Shown here: positions 26,177 to 35,400 of the stretch, in pieces
Layout: each line of letters opens with the position of its first letter
Numbering within the stretch: the first letter of the stretch is position 1
Source of the DNA: an uncultured Muribaculum sp.
Lineage (GTDB): Bacteria > Bacteroidota > Bacteroidia > Bacteroidales > Muribaculaceae
Length of the DNA: 43,542 nt
NCBI GenBank assembly: GCA_910587665.1
Contig: CAJUMZ010000026.1
Coordinates: 1 to 43,542 of the forward strand
Direction of reading: 5' to 3'
Made by a program: the position numbers and the translations under genes
Notes under the pieces: model-generated
Told to the model about the DNA's origin: nothing
What the model saw: the letters and a program-made list of their open reading frames with translations, nothing else
Database searches by the model: none

Positions 26177-26800
26177 TTATTTCTCGAAGAAAGTCCCGTC
26201 AGGATTTGTACGTTCCCACTTATTGGACTCAAAATTATAGCGTTTAATCACTTTTGCTGGAGCACCTGCAGCAATACAATTATCAGGGACATTCGTATTT
26301 ACTATTGAATGTGCACCAATTACGCAACCATTGCCGATGGAGACACCAGGCATTACAATAACTCCTTCTCCTATCCATACTTTTTCCCCTATAATTACCG
26401 GAGAAGTAGGATAAGGTCGTTCTAATGGTTTTGTCATAGGAGAAGAATCATGACTTAATCCCTTATAACAGCCGTGACTGTTGTCGGAGATGTATACATG
26501 AGATGCAATTAATGTGAAATCACCGATCTCAACTCGATCTAATGCACAGATGTGCACATAGTCATTTAATTGGACTTCATATCCAAATTTTAGGACAGGT
26601 GGAGCCTGACCAACCCTCCTTATGACATCAAGCCGACAGCCTCTTCCCATTGTAAGACGTTTACCCCACTTAATATATTTCCCTCCACTGAGGACTAAGG
26701 GATATCTGATAACTCTTGCAGACCTACAAGTTAGGATTGTATATATTTTATGAATTATAAGATTTACTATCTTTCTTACTGAATACTCTTTAACAAGCAT
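26177..26800 (-). CDS. hexapeptide-repeat acyltransferase
   Basis: 207 residues. Left-handed beta-helix repeats run through about residues 80-180 (IGDFTLIAS, VIIGEKVWIGEGVIVMPGVSIGNGCVIGA). The DNSHG motif with the conserved His is the active-site region of the xenobiotic/CysE-type O-acetyltransferases. It probably O-acetylates the repeat unit or a sugar nucleotide, using acetyl-CoA. The C-terminal end (ERTNPDGTF) is very close to that of the acyltransferase at 32944-33582, suggesting a common origin. Closely spaced with both neighbours, so part of the operon. Confidence 0.82.
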   Translation of the reverse strand: MLVKEYSVRKIVNLIIHKIYTILTCRSARVIRYPLVLSGGKYIKWGKRLTMGRGCRLDVIRRVGQAPPVLKFGYEVQLNDYVHICALDRVEIGDFTLIASHVYISDNSHGCYKGLSHDSSPMTKPLERPYPTSPVIIGEKVWIGEGVIVMPGVSIGNGCVIGAHSIVNTNVPDNCIAAGAPAKVIKRYNFESNKWERTNPDGTFFEK

Positions 26801-26803
26801 AAT

Positions 26804-27844
26804 TCACATCTCATTATAAATATTAGCATATTCACTTGTCATTTTATCCCATGAAAACCTTTTTGAATTTTCAAGTCCTGCTGAAATAAATTCCACTCTG
26901 TTTTTAGACAGAATTTCCATCTTATTCTTAAATTCAGAACAAGATGAGTGATTTAACAATAAAGAATGATTTCCTATAATTTCGGGAATTGATGAACTAT
27001 TCATGGCAATTACCGGACATCCTGCTTTTTGAGCTTCAATAACAGGTATTCCAAACCCCTCATATAGTGACGGATATAGAAGGCAAAAAACTGAATTATA
27101 AATCTGATTTAATAAATTATTTGATGGATGAACGATTTCCTTATATCCTTCAGATCCCAAACATTCAATCACAGTTTTTCGTTCTTTGTCTGTAAGCAGA
27201 GATCCGACAATAAGTAATTTCTTTTGACAATGCCTTACACACGATATGGCAAATTCAAAATTTTTGTAAGATTGACGACCGCCGACAAATAGAATATAAT
27301 CATTATATTGAGCATTGGAATCATTTATTATTGGGTAATAGTCGTCAGAAACACCATTATATATCACCCGTATCTTTTGTTCAGGAATTTCCGGTAAGAA
27401 TCTCATAAGATCAGCTTTTGTATTCTTGCTAATACAAATAATAATATCTGACTTTTTTATGGCCTTGTACTTTTGCCAAATATGGACTCCCTTGGCAATT
27501 CCCTTAACAAAATATTCATAAGTAAAATCATGGACTGTAGTAATGTTTTTAACATTATGCTGATTACAAATCCGATAATGAGAGGAATGAAATATTATCT
27601 GGCGTTCATCTTTAATCCTTACGTCGCGATATCGCTCAAGAAATATTGGAGTTGATTCATTAAGAATAAGATTTTGCTCTGGAATTAATATGGAATGCCG
27701 TATTTTATTTGATTGAGAACACTTATAATCAAGAAATTTAGTATCAACTTTATGGTTCAATAGATATTGAATTAGATTACCCCATAAAACAGAAACACCA
27801 CCATGTTTTTGAAGTGAGAATATTATATTATCAAGATATAACAT
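26804..27844 (-). CDS. GT4-like glycosyltransferase
   Basis: 346 residues, GT-B fold. The C-terminal domain carries the classic retaining GT4 motif: PSLYEGFGIPVIEAQKAGCPVIA, with the E-x7-E pair that binds the nucleotide sugar, and a YILFVGGRQSYKNF segment that opens the second domain. The N-terminal domain has HDFTYEYF and IICISKNTKADL. It should transfer one sugar of the repeat unit on the cytoplasmic face. About 140 bp of AT-rich DNA (27845-27983) precede it, in which I see no convincing promoter or ORF. Confidence 0.85.
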   Translation of the reverse strand: MLYLDNIIFSLQKHGGVSVLWGNLIQYLLNHKVDTKFLDYKCSQSNKIRHSILIPEQNLILNESTPIFLERYRDVRIKDERQIIFHSSHYRICNQHNVKNITTVHDFTYEYFVKGIAKGVHIWQKYKAIKKSDIIICISKNTKADLMRFLPEIPEQKIRVIYNGVSDDYYPIINDSNAQYNDYILFVGGRQSYKNFEFAISCVRHCQKKLLIVGSLLTDKERKTVIECLGSEGYKEIVHPSNNLLNQIYNSVFCLLYPSLYEGFGIPVIEAQKAGCPVIAMNSSSIPEIIGNHSLLLNHSSCSEFKNKMEILSKNRVEFISAGLENSKRFSWDKMTSEYANIYNEM

Positions 27845-27983
27845 ATATTGTTTTTTGGTGAATTAAGGTTAATTAAATGCTTAATTACAACCCGATTTTA
27901 TCATATTATCAGATGAATGTATTATCAAATGAAATATATTAATGTTTAACAATCAATTTATATGAATTAAGTCGGCGAAAATA

Positions 27984-29069
27984 TTATTTTGTAAACAATT
28001 CTAAATATTGTTTAGACACTATACATTTATCAAATCTTTTTGAGTAATTGATAAGATTTGTACGATCTAATGGAGCATTCAATCCCTTAAGAATTATCTG
28101 AGAAAACTCATCAATTGAATCAAATGATTTAGAAATATATCCATATTTACCATTCTTAGTACATTCAATAGCTCCACTTGTCGGTGTCACAACGGGAGTT
28201 ACACCAAAAGCCATTGATTCTATTAATACACAGGGGAAAGCCTCAGATAAAGAAGGAAGAGCAAGTAAGCGAGCTTTCTTCAGATAAGGATAAGGATTTG
28301 ATTGGGCTCCGACAAAAATTATCTTATCCTTAGAGATCATTTGTTGTGCGATTTTCATAAGATTTTCCTTTTCCGGACCATCGCCAACAATCACAAGATG
28401 CAAGTTCTTTATTTCCCGGGATATATTATTGAAAGCCCTTATCAAAAGTTCTATATTTTTAATATAGGTCAGACGCCCGATAAAGAGTATATAGTCTTCA
28501 GGTATTTGATAATCTAAAAGTTGTTCAGAATTCTTACTGATCGCATCAATATCAATTGGATTATTTATTTTTGTTACTTTAAGAGGAGATATACCCAGAT
28601 TCTGAAGCATATGCTTGCACGCGTCACTTACTGCTATCACCGATTTTGCATACGGATACAATATTCGATACAATAAGGGTGACAACTGTCCATGTAAACC
28701 CAATTTTTTTGACTCCGCATTAAAAAGATTATGTTGTGTCAAATAAATTTGAGGAGGATACTTTAAGAGTCTACTTGCCAATACCGATAAGAAATTGGGA
28801 AAATCAGGACCACTTAACAAGACCGTTATATTTTGTTCCTTTACGAATCTTTTAAGTGGAAAAAGAGCCCGTCTTAACTTTACATCTAATGAGAATATGG
28901 GAATTTCCACATTTAAAGATTCTTTTAGCTTCCCGGAATTGTTACAAACAACAATTGAAACTCTTTCGCCCAAAGAATGAAGAGTGTTGGCAAGATCAAT
29001 CATTACGCGCTCAACTCCACCAATATTAAAACTGGGAAAGAAAATAGCGATTTTTCGATAATTATTCAT
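27984..29069 (-). CDS. GT4-family glycosyltransferase
   Basis: 361 residues, GT-B. N-terminal donor-side motif FFPSFNIGGVERVMIDLANTL is typical of GT4 enzymes, and IAVSDACKHML marks the hinge. The C-terminal domain has YILFIGRLTYIKNI and PSLSEAFPCVLIESMAFGVTPV, with the E-x7-E-like pair. It assembles part of the polysaccharide repeat unit. The start overlaps the end of the next upstream gene by 8 bp, so translation is probably coupled. The specific linkage is not predictable. Confidence 0.88.
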   Translation of the reverse strand: MNNYRKIAIFFPSFNIGGVERVMIDLANTLHSLGERVSIVVCNNSGKLKESLNVEIPIFSLDVKLRRALFPLKRFVKEQNITVLLSGPDFPNFLSVLASRLLKYPPQIYLTQHNLFNAESKKLGLHGQLSPLLYRILYPYAKSVIAVSDACKHMLQNLGISPLKVTKINNPIDIDAISKNSEQLLDYQIPEDYILFIGRLTYIKNIELLIRAFNNISREIKNLHLVIVGDGPEKENLMKIAQQMISKDKIIFVGAQSNPYPYLKKARLLALPSLSEAFPCVLIESMAFGVTPVVTPTSGAIECTKNGKYGYISKSFDSIDEFSQIILKGLNAPLDRTNLINYSKRFDKCIVSKQYLELFTK

Positions 29070-30006
29070 TATGGAATATATTTTTTATCCAATTTTTAAT
29101 ATGGAATTCCTCGTTAAATGGATACTGCGTACATATTTCAAGAAAAGAAAAATCTATTATCGGATTAGATCTATCAATAACCCGAATATTATCAGGATCA
29201 TAAAATCTTTCTTGACATATGTACTTATTAGTGGTAATCAATTTCTTATTCGCGCCGATACATTCCATTGTCCTCATTGTAAGACCGGATTGAAATGGAT
29301 GGGCAATATCGATTATGGATCTTGATTTGCTATAAAGCCAATTCATTTTGGTTTTAGATATCTTTCTAAATGTCAAAAATGGAGAGTTAATAACATGTCC
29401 CTTGAGCCTTAGTAGAAGCCATGTAAAAAATGGATAATAAATTTTGAAATAGACTTTCAGATTAGCAGCCTTTGCTTGACTATATATCTTGTCTAATATC
29501 GCGATTCGATCACTGTGCCAAATTCCCACAAACAATAGATCATATATTGGCGTACTATCTTGGTAATGATTGTCAAGGTTATAAAAAAGAGGAAGATAAT
29601 GTATCGAGTTATACTCATTGCAATCTAACCGATCAAAAGAAAAGACTTTATCAAATAAAGGTATCAACTTTCTATAATCAATATTCCGTATTGAATCCCA
29701 TTGATACATGTATTTATTAGGAATGTCTATATGAGAAAAGATCTTTTCCCACTCCACGATACTAAGCACATCTCCTTTTACCACAAAAAGAATGTCATAC
29801 TTATTCCGTCTAATTTTATTGAATATCTTCTTAAAATATCCATTAAACAAATTTCTTATTCCTATCTTAGATAAGACCAAAGCCATTAATGAATCAGTTT
29901 TATATGATATTAGATCGACTTCATAACCCACATCTTTTAACGTATCTCTAATTAATGTGTGGTAATTAAAATAGCGAGGACATATAAATAAGACTTTTTG
30001 TGCCAT
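29062..30006 (-). CDS. CgeB-like putative glycosyltransferase (paralogue of 24028-25020)
   Basis: 314 residues with the same order of motifs as the protein at 24028-25020: KVLFICPRYFN at the start, YDILFVVKGD, YQWDSIRN (partner has YHWDSIAN), FSFDRLDCNEY, YDLLFVGIWHSDR, and HPFQSGLTMRTMECIGANKKLITTN near the end. The two clearly derive from one ancestor, but have diverged widely, so they probably add different sugars. No transmembrane segment. Overlaps the downstream GT4 gene by 8 bp. AT-rich. Confidence 0.65.
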   Translation of the reverse strand: MAQKVLFICPRYFNYHTLIRDTLKDVGYEVDLISYKTDSLMALVLSKIGIRNLFNGYFKKIFNKIRRNKYDILFVVKGDVLSIVEWEKIFSHIDIPNKYMYQWDSIRNIDYRKLIPLFDKVFSFDRLDCNEYNSIHYLPLFYNLDNHYQDSTPIYDLLFVGIWHSDRIAILDKIYSQAKAANLKVYFKIYYPFFTWLLLRLKGHVINSPFLTFRKISKTKMNWLYSKSRSIIDIAHPFQSGLTMRTMECIGANKKLITTNKYICQERFYDPDNIRVIDRSNPIIDFSFLEICTQYPFNEEFHIKNWIKNIFHNE

Positions 30007-30015
30007 ATTAGTATA

Positions 30016-31221
30016 TTATTCACCTAACTCTGAATGGCGCTCCAACCATTCACTTGTATATTTATGAGTTAGAATCCCAAAACTGGAACTATACAACAAT
30101 TCTTTTTCATCTGACAAAGGGAGTATAAACCGTTTGAATACCAATCCACTGAATGTATTGACAAAACCAATAATAAAAAGAAGACTGATAAGTAATTTTC
30201 TCTTATGGAAACTAAAAATCTTACGATCTAAAATTCCCGGAATTATAACCATAATACTCAGAAAATTAAACGTCCACTCAAAACGGCTTTTTATTGTCGC
30301 AAAAGGTGCAACAATGGTGATAATAATAATTATTGCTGTGAGGAATGTATGAAATGTATCTTTTTTATACGTTTTGTAAATTATATAGAAAACCACAATT
30401 TTAGAAAAGACACCAAAATAGCTCATTATCAGTGCACCAATTGATCTATCATTCAGCCATTCTGATGCCCAATATCCTTCTGTGTATTCTATTATCTTAG
30501 ATTGAATGTTTTGAGAAAGACCAATATTTAAAAGTATATCACTAACTACATTGGATGAAAAAAAGAATGAAACAATAGAGAATATTAAGAATATATTTTT
30601 ACCGAACTTAATTCCTGTCATTTTTATTAAAATTAGGAGCCCAATAAAAATAACCATTGAAAAATGGAATATGGCGGATAATATCAATATGCCCCATCCC
30701 AATTTGTTTTTTTTATTAAATATTAGATGACATCCATAAGTAAAAATAGCACTTCCAAACCCATATCGGAAATACAATCCCAAAAATGAATATATTAGAA
30801 ATATTATTATAAAAATTAGAAACGCAGACTGCTTACTTTTTGAGTATCTATTCAGACAATCATACGTTACAGATAAAAGACAATATGTGCCAATAAAAAC
30901 AAATAAAAAAACAATAATATCATTCGGAATACCAATCGTCGAAAATATCCATTGAAGATAAGACAATCCCAAATCAATCTTTGCATTTAATAATATTATA
31001 AGACGAAACTCATCATGTCCTAAACTACTGTAAGTAAAATAATCCGAATAATATCTATATAAATCACCATTAGGTGCATATAACATACCCACCATTCCCA
31101 TGAATACTGCAAAGAGATTATAAGCATACTTTTTTCTGTTATATATCTCTATCAATATAAACGGCAATGCTCCTAAAGGATATAATAAAAATAAACCTAT
31201 GATAATTATCTTATTACTCAT
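30016..31221 (-). CDS. EpsG-like / Wzy O-antigen polymerase
   Basis: 401 residues from ATG 31221 (MSNKIIIIGLF); a TTG-initiated form 12 residues longer is less likely. Ten or more hydrophobic helices are visible, with a periplasmic loop after helix 2 containing NGDLYRYYSDYF, as in EpsG-type polymerases. Length and membrane layout match Wzy-like enzymes that polymerise lipid-linked repeat units in the periplasm. No other polymerase candidate exists in the locus, which strengthens the call, together with the Wzx at 35397-36704. It follows the frameshifted GT32 gene closely. Confidence 0.75.
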   Translation of the reverse strand: MSNKIIIIGLFLLYPLGALPFILIEIYNRKKYAYNLFAVFMGMVGMLYAPNGDLYRYYSDYFTYSSLGHDEFRLIILLNAKIDLGLSYLQWIFSTIGIPNDIIVFLFVFIGTYCLLSVTYDCLNRYSKSKQSAFLIFIIIFLIYSFLGLYFRYGFGSAIFTYGCHLIFNKKNKLGWGILILSAIFHFSMVIFIGLLILIKMTGIKFGKNIFLIFSIVSFFFSSNVVSDILLNIGLSQNIQSKIIEYTEGYWASEWLNDRSIGALIMSYFGVFSKIVVFYIIYKTYKKDTFHTFLTAIIIIITIVAPFATIKSRFEWTFNFLSIMVIIPGILDRKIFSFHKRKLLISLLFIIGFVNTFSGLVFKRFILPLSDEKELLYSSSFGILTHKYTSEWLERHSELGE

Positions 31222-31258
31222 AGTATGATAATTATCTAAGTTTCGAATAGGTCTCAAT

Positions 31259-32034
31259 TTATGAATTTATTAAGAATTCTTGAAGCCTCCATGAAAATTG
31301 ATAGACTTTCAATTTTATTTTAGTCATTAATGACTTTAAATGTGATTGATTCCAACTATTCATACATTCATGAAATAATATCCCATTCCTAACAAATAGC
31401 CTTTTTTGCGTCCAAAACAAGTCAGTGGTAAATATTGTTACGCCATTGCTTAACTGCTGTCTTTCATCAATATAGCGATATCCATATCGTTCCAACTTCA
31501 ATGCCAAAACCCTGTCAATTATATAGTTTGGATATTCTCCGCATGAATTAGGCAATAAATTGTTATAAAAGTCAAGTATTTCTGAAATAAAAGGATGATT
31601 CGGAATACACCCCATAACACTTGACATTATACCAAATCCACCAAATTCTTCAGTCTCAGAGTCGATTCTGTATCCATCAGGATCAATAAGATGCTTTTTC
31701 CCCTCAAAAATTGAAGAAAAACACTCATGTGCTGTAAAAAAGTCATATTTAAGAAATCCGTTCAAAGATTTGAAAAGACGTATATCGGTATCAAAATATA
31801 CCCCCCCCATTTATTTAGCACAGATAGTCTTATATAGTCTGCAGCAAAAGCCCATTTGTGTCTGTTTATTGCATCTATGACATATGGACTTGAATTTATA
31901 TCAAAGGTCGTTTCATTCCATTCTTTAAATTCCCAATCGGGTAAATGTCTTTTCCATGATTTAATACAAGCTTTAATATTTGCAGGCTTATCTGCATTTC
32001 CAAGCCAAACAAAATGAATAATCTTGGGTATCAT
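31259..32034 (-). pseudogene. GT32-like glycosyltransferase, out of frame at a G8 tract (possibly phase-variable)
   Basis: Two overlapping frames make one GT32 (OCH1/capsular) protein. The first frame (from ATG 32034) gives IPKIIHFVWLGNADKP, the start typical of the family, and ends 76 residues later at AFAADYIRLSVLNKWGG. There a run of eight G (minus strand; C8 at 31801-31808) breaks the frame. The second frame continues VYFDTDIRLFKSLNGF, containing the DxD metal/nucleotide site. With nine G the reading would be WGGVYFDTD and give one 258-residue enzyme. As given it is off: translation in the first frame ends soon after the tract, before the DxD motif. A sequencing error in the homopolymer is possible. 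Confidence 0.75.
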
Positions 32035-32098
32035 TTAGCACTAATTTGTAACAATTTCAGTTATATAGTTTTTTCTGTAATCAATACATGCTCCATGG

Positions 32099-32935
32099 TT
32101 ACTTACATTTTTTCAAAATGCTTTTTATTTTAGCAGGATCGCCGTAGATGCAGGGTGAATCGTATGGCCGGTCGGGGAAAGCTCCGTAATCAAGCCTGAT
32201 ATCAAGGTCATGCTCCTTGATAAACGCCTCCACCCGTTCAGCAAGGCTGATCGGAGTCCCTTTGCAGCAATTGATAATTCCCGTGACCTCTTTCTGGGTC
32301 ACGGATGCCGATATGAGGCATGCAAGCTCATCAACATTTATGAAATCATATTTGTTCTTTCCCGTAGTAAACGGAAATGTTTTTTTCCCTTCTTCAGCGG
32401 CATTAAGCAGTTTACAGAAAATGGAATTGTTGTGCCTGTCATCACCCAAGATATAATAGCAGCGCAGCCATTGGAATATGACATCATGTTGATTGCAATA
32501 GAGCTCCATTGATTTTCTCAACGCATCTTTTGCGATACCATACATTGACAACGGATTGCAGAGTGTATTCTCATCAATCGCCCCCTCCCAGTATCCTACC
32601 TCGTGCATTGATCCCATTACAGCCAAATGCCGGAGACCGCCATTGATCATTGCAGTCAGAAAATTATAATGGGATGAAAGGTCCCCCATCTGAGTATCGG
32701 CATTATGCACGAAACCGTTTCTCCATGCCATATGGAGACAAACGTCAGGTGAGCCCAAAGCCTCGAATACATTCCCGTCGGGCAAGTCGAATAGATTGAA
32801 ATCCACGCATTCAGCCCGCAAATCGACATTGGATGTGTTTATGTCGCAGGCAATAACCTGATGTCCCTTATCCAAAAGGGAGGCAACAACGTGCCTGCCA
32901 ATGTAACCATTGGCACCCGTAACTAATATTTTCAT
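32099..32935 (-). CDS. SDR reductase resembling dTDP-6-deoxy-L-talose 4-dehydrogenase
   Basis: 278 residues. Rossmann motif GANGYIG (residues 7-13), MGSMHEVGYWEGAIDE and YGIAKDALRKS (Tyr-Lys pair). The short length and the HMAWRNGF and GSMHEVGY segments recall Tll-type reductases that reduce dTDP-4-keto-L-rhamnose to dTDP-6-deoxy-L-talose. Since RmlA, RmlB and RmlC are encoded nearby and RmlD is not, this is a candidate for the last step (inference). It could also reduce another 4-keto sugar. It starts 8 bp after the acyltransferase gene in operon order. GC content is higher than in the next genes downstream. Confidence 0.6.
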   Translation of the reverse strand: MKILVTGANGYIGRHVVASLLDKGHQVIACDINTSNVDLRAECVDFNLFDLPDGNVFEALGSPDVCLHMAWRNGFVHNADTQMGDLSSHYNFLTAMINGGLRHLAVMGSMHEVGYWEGAIDENTLCNPLSMYGIAKDALRKSMELYCNQHDVIFQWLRCYYILGDDRHNNSIFCKLLNAAEEGKKTFPFTTGKNKYDFINVDELACLISASVTQKEVTGIINCCKGTPISLAERVEAFIKEHDLDIRLDYGAFPDRPYDSPCIYGDPAKIKSILKKCK

Positions 32936-32943
32936 AAATAAAA

Positions 32944-33582
32944 CTATCTTATAAAGGATCCATCAGGGTTGGTCTTCATCCATTTGCCACATGACGGATC
33001 ATATTTTTTTATTATTTTGGCAGGAGATCCGGCAAGTACCGAATAGTCAGGAAAATTCCCTTTCACCACTGAATTAGCACCTACAATACAATGGCGTCCC
33101 AAGGTTGTGCCCGGCATTATGACTGAATTCATGCCAATCAGGCAATCTTGACCAATCTCAACGGGAGCGACTAAAATATTAGCTTTTGTGGGATTGATAT
33201 TAATATCTTCATATGGATGGTTTATATCGAATACACCACAATTAGCCGTTATTGACGTTCCGTCACCAATTTTTACATGTCCAGCACAAGTACAATGAAA
33301 ATTCTGGTTTATCCATACATTGTTGCCGATTTCAATCAACGGATCAAATGCCTTATTTCCATAATTTAAGATAGGTTCAATCCTGGCAAACTTGCCAACG
33401 ATAGTGTAGTTACCTATAGCAATATGATTTCTGTTGACAATCTTACAAGACGGAGTATCAATATACGTCAGTTCACCAAAATGCCGGTAACGAGTTTTTT
33501 GAGCATAACCGATTAAACGTATTTTGATTACGCAAATCCGCCCCCGCAATCTGTCAATAAGATTTAATCCACTTTTTCTCAT
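32944..33582 (-). CDS. hexapeptide-repeat acyltransferase
   Basis: 212 residues when started at ATG 33582 (MRKSGLNLIDRL); starts further upstream would run deep into the preceding gene. The beta-helix repeats span about residues 65-190 (IGNNVWINQNFHC, IGDGTSITANCGVFD, IGQDCLIGMNSVIMPGTTLGRHCIVGANS). The DINHPYED segment contains the catalytic His region. The tail KWMKTNPDGSF is shared with the acyltransferase at 26177-26800. It should transfer an acetyl (or other acyl) group to a sugar. It overlaps the previous acyltransferase gene by 29 bp. Confidence 0.8.
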   Translation of the reverse strand: MRKSGLNLIDRLRGRICVIKIRLIGYAQKTRYRHFGELTYIDTPSCKIVNRNHIAIGNYTIVGKFARIEPILNYGNKAFDPLIEIGNNVWINQNFHCTCAGHVKIGDGTSITANCGVFDINHPYEDININPTKANILVAPVEIGQDCLIGMNSVIMPGTTLGRHCIVGANSVVKGNFPDYSVLAGSPAKIIKKYDPSCGKWMKTNPDGSFIR

Positions 33583-34132
33583 TGAAATCATATCTCTTAA
33601 TGACTTTTGCCGGTATGCCAACGGCCACAGAATAATCAGGGATGTCATGAGTCACAACTGCATTTGCGCCGATGACACAGTGTTTACCAATATTTGCGCC
33701 AATCACACAAACCCCTACACCGAGCCAAGACCCCTCGCCAATGCGCACTGTGCCATTCTGTTTGATCGATTGGTGAATGATAGGAATGTCAAGATTTTCA
33801 TATCCATGCAAATTATCAGAAATATAGACCCTGTCGGCTGTAAGCACATTATCTTCAATAACGATCGATTTGGTTGCATATATTTCATTAAAATGTCCTA
33901 TTGCACAGCCATTACCAATTATCAACTCAGCATTAGATTCTCCGGTAAGAGGATTTGCCTCAATCCAAGATTTATACTGGATCAGCACATTAGATCCTAT
34001 TGATATATTCCCACTTATTTTCAGAGGTCTATATATAAGTGAATTATGTCCAAAACACTTTAATTTATGTCTCCATTTCAATGCCATTACACGCCTATAT
34101 ATGGCATTATATATTTGTCTGAGAGAATACAT
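33554..34132 (-). CDS. hexapeptide-repeat acyltransferase
   Basis: 192 residues, left-handed beta-helix fold with repeats at about residues 40-170 (ISIGSNVLIQ, IIGNGCAIGHFNEI, IGEGSWLGVGVCVIGANIGKHCVIGANAVV). YISDNLHGYEN carries the conserved His. It is the third such enzyme in the locus and follows the GT-B-like gene by 14 bp. Three O-acyltransferases imply a heavily or variably acetylated polysaccharide, though one may act on a sugar nucleotide. Confidence 0.83.
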   Translation of the reverse strand: MYSLRQIYNAIYRRVMALKWRHKLKCFGHNSLIYRPLKISGNISIGSNVLIQYKSWIEANPLTGESNAELIIGNGCAIGHFNEIYATKSIVIEDNVLTADRVYISDNLHGYENLDIPIIHQSIKQNGTVRIGEGSWLGVGVCVIGANIGKHCVIGANAVVTHDIPDYSVAVGIPAKVIKRYDFNEKKWIKSY

Positions 34133-34146
34133 TAAAATTTGGTTTA

Positions 34147-35400
34147 TTAGGCATTTAATATCTCTTTGTAACGGTCAATATTCCATCCGACACAGTATTC
34201 CAAGACATCGTCAATTTCTTTCTGGTGTTCCGACAATGGAAGTGCCAATATCCTATCCACTTGTCGCTTATAGGATTCTTCGTCGTCGAACAGATCATCG
34301 CAACCGGCCATAAGCGAGTAAGAACCGTCGTAGTACCTGAAACATGGCAGACCTCGCATCAAAGCCTCATAATAAGCAGAGGAACTAATTGCTATGGCAA
34401 AATCAAAGCGGGTGTTGTCAACACAATCATTGACAGTCATATTTTTAGGCACCATCACCATACCCCTTTCTTGAGCCAGCTTAGCATACTTGCCATAATC
34501 AAGCGATGGATGTAGCTTCAAATAAAACTCCTGACGATCAGCGTATTTCGATAATATGTCAATCAGACGAAGATTTTGCGTTTCCATTATGTATTGCGAC
34601 AGCAACACAACGCCTTTCTTGAACGGATTCCCATTCTTAAGAGCCTGCCCCTTTACATCCTTTGGATATCCGGCTATATCCATACGTTCCGGGGGATATC
34701 CGAATTTAATAAATTCGTCCTTAGAATATTGCCCCCAACATAGTTGAATATCAGAGGTCAGATTTTCAAATGCAATATTTGCAATCGGCAATTCACTGTC
34801 CTGGATTAAATAGACTCCTTCCATAAGAGAATATGTCTTCACCCCTCTTGCCGAGAGCCACTGGGTTAAAAGATTCTCTATATCAAGCGAATTAGCAAGG
34901 CATAGGTATTTTTTGACGTTGGTAGCGTCAATCTTGCCAAGCCTGTCTATGGTATTTATGTAGTAAGTAAGATTGGCCGCAAATAATAATTTATTTTTAA
35001 AGCTGATATCAATACCCTTCAGTCGTGTAAACACATTGGCCAAGGACTTTAATACGTTTCGAGGCGATATTGATATTTTATTATATCTCCACCTGCTTAC
35101 ATCGAAATATGATACATCATTGCCAAGTCTCCTTACCACTGTATTCATTAATTCCTGATGGTCATTTCTTGTAGGGTAAAATCCGAATGTTACAAGACAA
35201 GAATTAAGATCGTCTTTTTCAATCTCTGTTGTATCAAGACTAAATATAAAACGAGATAAAGTCTTCCATGATCCGAGAACCTTATAATTGCCTGCGGAAT
35301 AAAACATTATCAACGCACACATCACCTTATTAAGCTTGATGCCTTTATGATTGACATCAAGCCTTTCAAATAACAACTTTGAATATTCTTTCTTAGTCAT
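34147..35400 (-). CDS. GT-B-like glycosyltransferase, possibly CMP-sugar dependent
   Basis: 417 residues from ATG 35400 (MTKKEYSKLLF), chosen because it overlaps the flippase stop as ATGA; the longer reading frame begins inside that gene. The C-terminal half (YLKLHPSLDYGKYAKLA, FAIAISSSAYYEALMRGLPCFRYYDG) resembles the nucleotide-binding half of capsule-type sialyl or Kdo transferases, where an HP motif and an S-S/T-S-x2-E-A motif bind CMP. That would suit a locus with two cytidylyltransferases, but this is recognition at low similarity. A YSLMEGVYLIQDSE segment in the middle is of unknown role. Confidence 0.5.
   Translation of the reverse strand: MTKKEYSKLLFERLDVNHKGIKLNKVMCALIMFYSAGNYKVLGSWKTLSRFIFSLDTTEIEKDDLNSCLVTFGFYPTRNDHQELMNTVVRRLGNDVSYFDVSRWRYNKISISPRNVLKSLANVFTRLKGIDISFKNKLLFAANLTYYINTIDRLGKIDATNVKKYLCLANSLDIENLLTQWLSARGVKTYSLMEGVYLIQDSELPIANIAFENLTSDIQLCWGQYSKDEFIKFGYPPERMDIAGYPKDVKGQALKNGNPFKKGVVLLSQYIMETQNLRLIDILSKYADRQEFYLKLHPSLDYGKYAKLAQERGMVMVPKNMTVNDCVDNTRFDFAIAISSSAYYEALMRGLPCFRYYDGSYSLMAGCDDLFDDEESYKRQVDRILALPLSEHQKEIDDVLEYCVGWNIDRYKEILNA

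Noticed and set aside
33524..34003. 159-residue + strand frame over the acyltransferase genes
   Set aside because: Antisense to beta-helix repeats, which produce long accidental frames; no motif or start context.
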